From Armatimonadota bacterium (GTDB lineage Bacteria > Vulcanimicrobiota > JACPDS01), in assembly GCA_016183885.1 (NCBI GenBank), contig JACPDS010000210.1, forward strand, positions 1 to 7,197: DNA of 7,197 nucleotides, written 5' to 3'. Position 1 is the first letter of the stretch, and every line of letters begins with the position of its first letter. Below, one piece after another: positions 1-4,811 of this stretch. The notes beneath the pieces were generated by a model, which made no database searches, was not told the origin of the DNA, and was given only the letters and a program-made list of their open reading frames with translations. Made by a program: the position numbers and the translations under genes.

Positions 1-1153
1 AAACCAAAGGTATTAAGATTAAACTATAAATAAAAACTAAAATAAAAACTTTTTCTATTCCAAAATTTTTTTGAATTATTGATCCGATTATAGGCGAAAA
101 AGCGCCGATTGTTCCTCCAATACTGCTTAGAATTCCAATCAAAGTGCTGCGATAAGCAGGCGCGGTAAATTTAGTGATTAATTTATTTCTGCTGATAGAA
201 TTAATCTGCAGAAAAACGCAGGAAAACATAAAAAATAAAGCGCTTATAAAAAATCCTTTGAAATAAAGCCAAGGGAAAAAGCATAAAGCATGCGCTAAAA
301 TAGAAATAACAAAACTTAAATAAATTCCTAAATAATTTATAATTTTAGCCCCTAGAAAAGTAAAAATTACCGCTCCCACCCCGCCTAAAGCGAAAATTAA
401 ATTAATCTTGCTTTCAGGGAAATTTAATTTATCTTTGGCGTACATGGTTATGAATGGTCCGTAAATAGTGGAAAATATTATTAAAGTTAAAAAAATGAAA
501 ATTAAACCAATTAAAGCAAAATTTAAATTAAAATAATTTTTTAATTCTTTTAAATTAAATTGGGTTTTTTTTAAATGAGTTTCTCTTAAAAATACCGCTC
601 TTACAAAAGCGGAAGCAAAACAAGTTAAAGAACTCATGATTATTAAATCAGGCAGAGAAAATTTTTTAATTAAAATTGATCCAAAAAACGGCCCTAAAGT
701 TACCCCTAATGTAATTCCTAATTCAAAAATGGTAAAAGTTAAAGCGGAAAAGCGTTCTTTTGTCGATTCAATGAGCAAAGAAATAAAAGAAGGCTGCTGG
801 ATAGCGTTAATGCAATCGGCTATTACTAAAAAAATTAAAAAATAAATCCAATAATTTAAATAAGCGGAGATAAAATAAAGCGGCGCTACTAAAAAAGTAG
901 TTGAAACAATTAAAATTTTTCTCCCAAAACGATCGGAGAGAATACCTCCTAAAACTTGAAATAAGGTAAAAGCAATATTTATAATAGTATAACTTAAGCC
1001 TATTTGAAAATCATTTGCCCCTAACTTTCTAAGATATAAGGGTAAAAGCGGCCACCAGGTAAAAAATAAAATTATATTAACCAGTAAAGTAGAGGATAAA
1101 ATATAAACATTTAAATCGATTTGTTTTAACTCTTTGATTTTAGGCATAAACAT
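1..1153 (-). CDS. MFS transporter, C-terminal end cut by window edge
   Basis: A 384-codon reading frame is open from ATG at 1153 to the left edge with no stop. The protein is almost wholly hydrophobic helices separated by short charged loops, as in 12-helix major facilitator superfamily carriers of the inner membrane. The loop between helices 2 and 3 carries the MFS signature GGILSDRFGRK (residues 69-79). A GPFFG segment near residues 155-159 resembles the motif-C region of helix 5. A charged central loop (about 187-206) separates the two halves, and the C-terminal half has a Gly-rich stretch (about 340-358). At 384 residues it is probably only 10-30 short of complete. The substrate cannot be told; drug-efflux-like and sugar-type carriers share these motifs. 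The start could also be ATG 1147. A weak AGGAAG (1171-1166) lies 12 bases before ATG 1153. It is divergent from the protease gene. Confidence 0.93.
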   Translation of the reverse strand, partial: MFMPKIKELKQIDLNVYILSSTLLVNIILFFTWWPLLPLYLRKLGANDFQIGLSYTIINIAFTLFQVLGGILSDRFGRKILIVSTTFLVAPLYFISAYLNYWIYFLIFLVIADCINAIQQPSFISLLIESTKERFSALTFTIFELGITLGVTLGPFFGSILIKKFSLPDLIIMSSLTCFASAFVRAVFLRETHLKKTQFNLKELKNYFNLNFALIGLIFIFLTLIIFSTIYGPFITMYAKDKLNFPESKINLIFALGGVGAVIFTFLGAKIINYLGIYLSFVISILAHALCFFPWLYFKGFFISALFFMFSCVFLQINSISRNKLITKFTAPAYRSTLIGILSSIGGTIGAFSPIIGSIIQKNFGIEKVFILVFIYSLILIPLV

Positions 1154-1202
1154 ATCTCTAATATGCTTCCTGTTTAATTTATTTTCCTCTTTTTTTTATG
1201 TT

Positions 1203-1217
1203 CAGGGTCAAACCCTG
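1203..1217. repeat. Short perfect hairpin CAGGGT-CAA-ACCCTG
   Basis: Six-base perfect inverted repeat with a three-base loop, lying between the divergent transporter and protease genes. It has no T-run directly after it on either strand, so it does not look like a rho-independent terminator. It could be an operator for a dimeric regulator or a dispersed palindromic repeat. The sequence alone does not decide. Confidence 0.5.
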
Positions 1218-1230
1218 CCTTCTTAAGCTA

Positions 1231-1258
1231 TTAACTTTTTTATAAATGTCGTGATAAT
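1231..1258 (+). promoter_or_regulatory. Possible sigma-70-type promoter for the protease gene
   Basis: TTAACT (1231-1236) and GATAAT (1253-1258) are separated by 16 bases, giving 4/6 and 5/6 matches to the -35 and -10 consensus. The ATG at 1312 lies about 50 bases further on. AT-rich DNA yields such matches by chance, so this is tentative. TATAAA at 1241-1246 is an alternative -10. Confidence 0.3.
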
Positions 1259-1270
1259 AATTATTAAAGA

Positions 1271-1296
1271 AGCTATTAGCTATCGGTTATCAGCTA
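1271..1296. repeat. Degenerate AGCTAT/AGCTA repeat
   Basis: Three AGCTA words (1271-1275, 1278-1282 and 1292-1296) sit within 26 bases, the last two forming an imperfect inverted repeat around TCGGTTATC. It lies in the 5' leader of the protease gene, ending six bases before the AAGGAG ribosome site. It may be a small dispersed repeat or a weak leader hairpin. Confidence 0.4.
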
Positions 1297-1311
1297 GAAT
1301 TAAGGAGTAAT

Positions 1312-2430
1312 ATGGATAATTTAAAAATTAAACTTCAAGAAAATTTTTTACAATTAGAAGAAAATAATTTATCTTTTAATAATATTAATAATAATCCGCA
1401 AAGTATTAAGAAAGCAAAATCAATTTATTTAAATAAAGCTAAAGTTAATTTATTTAAAGCGCCGCGTTTAAATTTCCCCGCTTTAGGCGTACATAAACTT
1501 CATAATTTAGGTTATACAGGAAAAGGAATCGGGATTGCAATAATTGATTCGGGAATTTATTCCCATCCAGATTTTAAAGATAGAATTATAGCTTTTAAAG
1601 ATTTCGTAAATGAAAGAAAAGAAACTTATGATGATTGCGGGCATGGCACCCATATAGCCGGGATTGCCGCAGGGGACGGAAAAATTTCTAAGGGAAAAGT
1701 GCACGGAGTAGCTCCAAAAGCTGATTTAATTAGTTTAAAAGTAATTAATGCTTTTGGTTCAGCAGAACTAAAAAAAATTGCCGAAGCGCTTAATTGGTGT
1801 ATAAAGAACAAAGAAAAATACCATATTAAAATAATAAATTTATCTTTAAATACTCAGTCTGATGATCTTAACAAAATTATTAAAGAAGCCATTAAAAATG
1901 GAATAATAGTGGTTGTTTCCGCCGGAAATGACGGTTTGAAGAAAAATAATACTATTACTCTTCCGGGAAAAATTCGAGAAGTAATTACCGTGGCTAATTT
2001 AGACCAAAATAAAACAGAAGATGAAAAAGATGATAAAATTAATCCTTCTTCAAGTCGGGGAATAATAAAAAAAGGATTAATAAAACCGGATATTTCCGCT
2101 CCGGGAACGAAAATATACGCTTCTTATGCTCCAGATGGCAATCTTATTAATTTACTTAATTATGTATTTGGCGATAATAGATGGGATGCTGATAAAGATG
2201 GAAAAGCTGATTATATTCCTTTAAGCGGAACTTCTATGTCTGCTCCATTTATCAGCGGTTTAGCGGCATTAATGCTTCAAGCTAATCCTGATTTAACTCC
2301 CAATGAAATTAAATATATTTTAATGAATACCGCAAAACCATTAAAGAATATAGATTATAACGCTCAAGGCAAAGGAGTGGTTAACCCGGAAAAAGCCTTG
2401 AGGAGAGCTATTTATTTAAAAAAAGTATAA
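1312..2430 (+). CDS. Subtilisin-like serine protease (peptidase family S8)
   Basis: A 372-residue protease whose catalytic triad is intact: Asp79 in the IIDSGIYSHPDF motif, His111 in the GHGTHIAG motif, and Ser308 in GTSMSAPF. The oxyanion Asn206 is in SAGNDG. The catalytic domain starts around residue 56 (ALGVHKLHNLGYTGKG). The preceding 55 residues are Asn/Lys-rich with no hydrophobic core, so there is neither a signal peptide nor a clear inhibitor-type propeptide. This suggests an intracellular subtilisin or non-classical export. There is no C-terminal extra domain. Two features are unusual: an acidic stretch at 231-242 and an insertion before the catalytic serine containing DADKDGKAD (292-300), which has the DxDxDGxxD spacing of EF-hand-like calcium loops. 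ATG 1312 is supported by AAGGAG at 1302-1307, four bases away. It is transcribed alone, divergent from the transporter. The substrate is unknown. Confidence 0.95.
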   Translation: MDNLKIKLQENFLQLEENNLSFNNINNNPQSIKKAKSIYLNKAKVNLFKAPRLNFPALGVHKLHNLGYTGKGIGIAIIDSGIYSHPDFKDRIIAFKDFVNERKETYDDCGHGTHIAGIAAGDGKISKGKVHGVAPKADLISLKVINAFGSAELKKIAEALNWCIKNKEKYHIKIINLSLNTQSDDLNKIIKEAIKNGIIVVVSAGNDGLKKNNTITLPGKIREVITVANLDQNKTEDEKDDKINPSSSRGIIKKGLIKPDISAPGTKIYASYAPDGNLINLLNYVFGDNRWDADKDGKADYIPLSGTSMSAPFISGLAALMLQANPDLTPNEIKYILMNTAKPLKNIDYNAQGKGVVNPEKALRRAIYLKKV

Positions 2431-2432
2431 AC

Positions 2433-2448
2433 CGGGGTTGTCCAAAAA
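2433..2448 (+). repeat. Partial copy of the MITE terminal repeat
   Basis: Beginning two bases after the protease stop codon, CGGGGTTGTCCAAAAA matches the left end of the element at 2499 (GGGGGCTGTCCAAAAA) in the same orientation with two differences. It looks like the remaining end of another, decayed copy of the same element family. Confidence 0.6.
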
Positions 2449-2472
2449 CATAACTTGTCGCCTTAATCGATA

Positions 2473-2489
2473 CCCCGCCGACGGCGGGG
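2473..2489. repeat. Very GC-rich hairpin
   Basis: CCCCGCCG-A-CGGCGGGG is an 8-base perfect inverted repeat around one base (7 bp with a 3-base loop if folded). It lies 43 bases after the protease stop and stands out sharply from the AT-rich surroundings. It could act as a transcription barrier for the protease gene, but no T-run follows, so a standard intrinsic terminator is not supported. A dispersed palindromic repeat is the other reading. Confidence 0.6.
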
Positions 2490-2498
2490 CGGGCTTAA

Positions 2499-2643
2499 GC
2501 GGGGGCTGTCCAAAAAGTCAGATTTAAAATACTTATATGCTATATATGGTAGCCGCCTCGATGTAATTTCGGGGCGCTATATATAGTATATAAACGCTCC
2601 GATACAACGTCGGAGCGGCTACCCCTTTTTGGACAGCCCCCGC
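2499..2643. mobile_element. MITE-like element with 19-bp perfect terminal inverted repeats
   Basis: The ends are gcgggggctgtccaaaaag (2499-2517) and its exact reverse complement (2625-2643). With one mismatch the match extends outward to 24 bases (2494-2517 against 2625-2648). The 145-bp element has no reading frame of transposase size, which is the form of a non-autonomous miniature inverted-repeat element. Ends of the GGGGCTGTCCAAAA type recall terminal repeats of some DDE insertion sequences; this is from memory and I cannot assign a family. The interior is itself palindromic, with two hairpins and an AT-rich inverted repeat. No clear target duplication is seen, since the flanks TTAA and TTTA are similar but not equal. 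It lies between the protease gene and a small gene, so it may also end transcription from the protease side. Confidence 0.7.
2548..2623. repeat. Nested palindrome with two matched hairpins
   Basis: The outer arms GGTAGCCGC (2548-2556) and GCGGCTACC (2615-2623) are perfect complements. Inside lie two hairpins of identical geometry, 8-bp stems with 7-base loops. The first is CGCCTCGA/TCGGGGCG (2554-2561 with 2569-2576, one G-T pair). The second is CGCTCCGA/TCGGAGCG (2595-2602 with 2610-2617, perfect). The two 24-base hairpin units are inverted copies matching at about 17 positions. The outer arms overlap the hairpin stems by a few bases, so the folds partly compete. This forms the core of the MITE-like element, or an older palindromic repeat caught inside it. 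Confidence 0.65.
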
Positions 2644-2658
2644 TTTAGGGCTTGCCCA

Positions 2659-2680
2659 TACATTACCACCGTATAATGTA
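2659..2680. repeat. Small inverted repeat ahead of the 2755 gene
   Basis: TACATTA (2659-2665) and TAATGTA (2674-2680) form a 7-bp stem with an 8-base loop. It sits immediately upstream of the proposed -35 box at 2684, so it could be an operator. In AT-rich DNA it may also be chance. Confidence 0.35.
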
Positions 2681-2683
2681 ATT

Positions 2684-2712
2684 TTGCAAAAATCTAAAAA
2701 ATATGCTATATT
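2684..2712 (+). promoter_or_regulatory. Probable promoter of the 2755 gene
   Basis: TTGCAA (2684-2689) and TATATT (2707-2712) are separated by the ideal 17 bases, and a perfect TATAAT overlaps at 2712-2717. Transcription would begin near 2719-2725, giving a leader of about 30 bases that includes the strong ribosome site. This is the best promoter candidate in the window. Confidence 0.5.
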
Positions 2713-2740
2713 ATAATTACCAAAATAAAATTAATTAATA

Positions 2741-2746
2741 AGGAGG
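2741..2746 (+). promoter_or_regulatory. Strong ribosome binding site AGGAGG
   Basis: A perfect AGGAGG lies eight bases before ATG 2755. It is the strongest such site in the window and supports the small reading frame as a truly translated gene, probably well expressed. Confidence 0.8.
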
Positions 2747-2754
2747 GAAAGATT

Positions 2755-3063
2755 ATGGGTTTTGATAATACAGTCAATTTTACTCCTAAGGATAAAACTT
2801 ATATAGAAAACAGATATAATGAGATTCAAGGTAAATCTCAACCAATTGGCGAGTCAGTTGGTTTTAAAAATCCCATAAAGACTAAGGCGGATAAAATAAG
2901 AAATAATTTTGAAGAAGAATGGAAAAACGCAAAGGAAAGTTTTGGAAAACCTGCAGGATTGGAAAATGAAGGATTTAGAAATAAGGAAAAAACAGAATAT
3001 GGAAAACGATATGATCAAATTAAAGAAGCTATTCTTCAGAGGCTGCTTGATAATATAAAGTGA
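2755..3063 (+). CDS. Small charged protein of unknown function with an internal duplication
   Basis: A 102-residue protein that I do not recognise. It is hydrophilic, rich in Lys, Glu, Asn and Arg, with no signal peptide, membrane segment or cysteine, and is probably cytoplasmic. Two similar segments bracket a central helical part. Residues 2-25 start GFDN and contain DKTYIENRYNEI (13-24). Residues 68-90 start GLEN and contain EKTEYGKRYDQI (78-89). The shared pattern is [DE]KTxxxxRY[ND][EQ]I, which suggests an ancient duplication of a short helix-forming unit. The middle (residues 44-62) also looks helical. A well-placed promoter and a perfect AGGAGG argue that it is real. It ends with TGA 65 bases before the zinc-ribbon gene and may share a transcript with it. 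No function can be given. Confidence 0.8.
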   Translation: MGFDNTVNFTPKDKTYIENRYNEIQGKSQPIGESVGFKNPIKTKADKIRNNFEEEWKNAKESFGKPAGLENEGFRNKEKTEYGKRYDQIKEAILQRLLDNIK

Positions 3064-3128
3064 GAAAAAAACTAGGGTAATACAAAAGCTAATCAAACAA
3101 AGTAATAAAAAAGCATATTTTATAAATA

Positions 3129-3626
3129 ATGCAATGTTTTAAATGCGGGACAAATAATCCTCGAAGCAATAATTATTGTTTAAATTGCAATTCTTTGCTT
3201 CCTAAAGTTAATTTAGGTGAAGAGATTTACGGGGCTTTAAATTTAATGGCTGGCGAAGATATTTTAGAATCTAAACAAAGTATTTACGCTAAAAATTTAA
3301 GAGAAGCAGTTGAAAAATTAAATTCTAAAGCCATTAGTCCTGCCGAATTTTCAGTTAGTTTATCAGATAACTTAAGCAAAGTTTCTCAAGCGATTAGAAA
3401 TTTAAGAAAAATCGAAGGTATTTTTTCTACTCAAGAAACAACAAAAGTGGCTGATTTAATTTTTGAAGCTTATTTAAAAATTATTGAAGCCATAGGTAAA
3501 TTCTCCTCTTATTTAGAAGATAAAAACCGGGAATATTTAAGCGAAGCGGAATCTTTTTTAGTTATTTCCGACCAGATGTTTAAAGAGGCTCAAGATTTAG
3601 CCCAGAATGAAATAGGGGCTGGATAA
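3129..3626 (+). CDS. Zinc-ribbon protein with helical C-terminal region, function unknown
   Basis: A 165-residue protein. The first 20 residues form a compact zinc ribbon: Cys3-x-x-Cys6, ten residues, then Cys17-x-x-Cys20, with the usual CxxCG and YCxxC context. The rest (about 30-162) is predicted by eye to be almost wholly alpha-helical, with several amphipathic stretches (52-70, 77-98, 104-131, 134-160). There is no signal peptide or membrane helix. Bacterial proteins of this plan are common, and the ribbon usually serves protein or nucleic-acid binding; the specific role is unknown. ATG 3129 has no Shine-Dalgarno site, but the Cys ligands begin at residue 3, so no later start is possible without losing the ribbon. 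An upstream TATTTT (3116-3121) would fit a leaderless transcript. It follows the charged small protein in the same direction. Confidence 0.88.
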   Translation: MQCFKCGTNNPRSNNYCLNCNSLLPKVNLGEEIYGALNLMAGEDILESKQSIYAKNLREAVEKLNSKAISPAEFSVSLSDNLSKVSQAIRNLRKIEGIFSTQETTKVADLIFEAYLKIIEAIGKFSSYLEDKNREYLSEAESFLVISDQMFKEAQDLAQNEIGAG

Positions 3627-3688
3627 TAATTTAAAACATTCTCAACCAAGATTAGTGTTCATTTTTTTATTTTACCCCTCACCCTAAC

Positions 3689-3782
3689 CCTCTCCCCTTG
3701 TGGGAGAGGGGATGTAAAGAAACTCCTCTCCCCTTGTGGGAAAGGGGATGTAAAGAAGCTCCTCTCCCACAGGGGGAGAGGA
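3689..3782. repeat. Array of three 36-bp-period hairpin repeats
   Basis: Three palindromic units begin at 3689, 3725 and 3761, an exact period of 36. Each has a CCTCTCCC/GGGAGAGG stem of 8-9 bp and a 5-base loop. Unit 1 pairs 3688-3696 with 3702-3710, unit 2 has one stem mismatch (A at 3742), and unit 3 pairs 3760-3768 with 3774-3782. Units 1 and 2 share the spacer GATGTAAAGAA. The loop of unit 3 (ACAGG) is close to the reverse complement of CTTGT, so it appears inverted relative to the others. The preceding CCCCTCACCCTAACCC (3675-3690) is part of the repeat type, which I recall as widespread in unrelated bacteria. It lies after the zinc-ribbon gene and before the pan operon and is GC-rich against its surroundings. 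Confidence 0.8.
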
Positions 3783-3843
3783 AAAATTCTACACACTCAA
3801 TATGAGAAAAAGTCTTAAAAAAAAGAATAGAGGATATTTAGCT

Positions 3844-3887
3844 TATAAATAGAATAAAATAATTAAAATTATTTTATTCTATTTATA
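3844..3887. repeat. 21-bp perfect inverted repeat, nearly all A/T
   Basis: Positions 3844-3864 are the exact reverse complement of 3867-3887, with only two bases between. In practice this is a 19-20-bp stem with a small loop. Each arm has a single G or C. A perfect palindrome this long is unlikely by chance even in AT-rich DNA. It lies 40-80 bases ahead of the first gene of the pan operon, in its likely leader or promoter region. The T-run following it is displaced (3899-3905), so a terminator is possible but not typical. A leader-RNA hairpin or a cruciform-type site are other options. Confidence 0.75.
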
Positions 3888-3914
3888 TCCGCTTGGATCT
3901 TTTTTGACCGGGAC

Positions 3915-3919
3915 GGAGG
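3915..3919 (+). promoter_or_regulatory. Ribosome binding site GGAGG that decides a TTG start
   Basis: GGAGG is three bases from TTG 3923 and six bases from TTG 3926. The six-base distance is the usual one, so TTG 3926 is the more likely start of the reductase gene. No ATG is available near this site. Confidence 0.65.
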
Positions 3920-3925
3920 TATTTG

Positions 3926-4804
3926 TTGGGGAAAAAATATAAAATTGCTCTTATTGGAGCGGGAATTATCGGAACCGCTTTTGGTTATCTTTTTAAAAAA
4001 GCTGGTTATCATATCCTTGGAATTTCCAGCCGCACTTTTAAATCGGCTAAAACATCCGCTTATTTAATAGAATGCCCTGCCTTTAATAATCCGCTTGAAC
4101 TTGTAAAAAACGCTAATTTAATTTTTCTGGCTGTTCCGGATAAAGAAATTGAAGTTTTAGCTAGTCTTTTAGTAAAAAACAACACTATTAATCCCGGAGA
4201 TATCTTAATTCATACCAGCGGAGCGTTATCTTCTAAAGTTTTAATTAAAGCCAAAGATAAAGGAGCGCATATATTATCTTTTCATCCCTTACAATCTTTT
4301 GCAAGTTTTGAATTAGCTATAAAAAATCTCGCCGGAACAACTTTTGCCATTGAAGGCGATAAAGAAGTTCATCCTTTAGCTTTAAAATTAGCAAAATCCC
4401 TAAAAGGAAAAATTTTAATTTTAACTGAAGAACAAAAACCTCTTTATCATTTAGGAGCTTGTTTTGCTTCTAATTATTTAATAACGATAATAAATTTAGC
4501 CTGCGAACTTTTAAGAGAAGCCGGCTTTGCTAAAAAAGAAGCTTTGAAAAATTTACTCCCTTTAATTAAAGGCACGCTGAATAATTTAATAAATTTAGGT
4601 TTGCCTAAATCTTTAACCGGCCCAATTTCCCGGGGAGATTTTAATATAATTGAATGCCAGAAAAAAACTTTAAAGAAATTTAAACCCGATCTTTTTGAAC
4701 TTTATAAAAATTTAAGTCTTTATACTTTAAATTTAGCTAAAGAAAAAGGGAAAGCTAAAGAAGAAGATTTAAAAAAAATCTCTTTAATTTTAAATGAGGT
4801 GTAA
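3926..4804 (+). CDS. Rossmann/DUF2520 reductase, candidate ketopantoate reductase (PanG-like)
   Basis: A 292-residue cytoplasmic NAD(P)-binding protein. The N-terminal Rossmann fold has GAGIIG (11-16) for the dinucleotide, followed by HTSGAL (96-101) and SFHPLQSF (118-125). The C-terminal helical domain carries HLGACFASNYL (175-185) and TGPISRGD (231-238). These are signatures of the Rossmann-like plus DUF2520 family, distantly related to 6-phosphogluconate-dehydrogenase-like reductases. It leads an operon with panB and panC, and no panE is visible, so I infer that it reduces ketopantoate to pantoate using NAD(P)H. An alternative ketopantoate reductase, PanG, has been described in Francisella. 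I believe it is of this family but cannot confirm that here. The start is TTG, placed by GGAGG at 3915-3919; TTG 3923 adds one residue. The stop lies seven bases before panB. Family membership is firm, the reaction inferred. Confidence 0.85.
   Translation: MGKKYKIALIGAGIIGTAFGYLFKKAGYHILGISSRTFKSAKTSAYLIECPAFNNPLELVKNANLIFLAVPDKEIEVLASLLVKNNTINPGDILIHTSGALSSKVLIKAKDKGAHILSFHPLQSFASFELAIKNLAGTTFAIEGDKEVHPLALKLAKSLKGKILILTEEQKPLYHLGACFASNYLITIINLACELLREAGFAKKEALKNLLPLIKGTLNNLINLGLPKSLTGPISRGDFNIIECQKKTLKKFKPDLFELYKNLSLYTLNLAKEKGKAKEEDLKKISLILNEV
4796..4801 (+). promoter_or_regulatory. Ribosome binding site GAGGTG for panB, inside the upstream gene
   Basis: GAGGTG overlaps the last codons of the reductase gene and lies ten bases before ATG 4812. 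It supports ATG 4812 over ATG 4794 as the panB start and ties panB translation to passage of ribosomes over the upstream gene. Confidence 0.5.
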
Positions 4805-4811
4805 TTTAAAT

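Noticed and set aside
636..845. Open plus-strand frame of 69 codons
   Set aside because: It lies wholly inside the continuous minus-strand transporter frame, whose translation shows MFS motifs and membrane helices throughout this stretch; it has no convincing ribosome site.
1507..1811. Two overlapping minus-strand open frames
   Set aside because: They are antisense to the Asp and His motifs of the protease and show no recognisable protein features.
2473..2489. Intrinsic terminator of the protease gene
   Set aside because: The stem is strong, but the bases after it are GC-rich (CGGGCTTAAGC) with no T-run.
2854..3096. Minus-strand open frame of 80 codons rich in Phe and Ile
   Set aside because: It is antisense to the charged small gene; its hydrophobic look follows from Lys/Glu-rich codons on the other strand. 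The plus-strand frame has the promoter and ribosome site.
3689..3790. CRISPR-like regular spacing of 36 bases
   Set aside because: The units are contiguous palindromes with identical spacers and no variable sequence between them, and no cas gene is nearby.
4794..4811. Earlier ATG for panB overlapping the upstream gene
   Set aside because: It has no ribosome site, and the six added residues are not part of the family; ATG 4812 gives the same residue numbering as E. coli PanB at both metal-binding aspartates.
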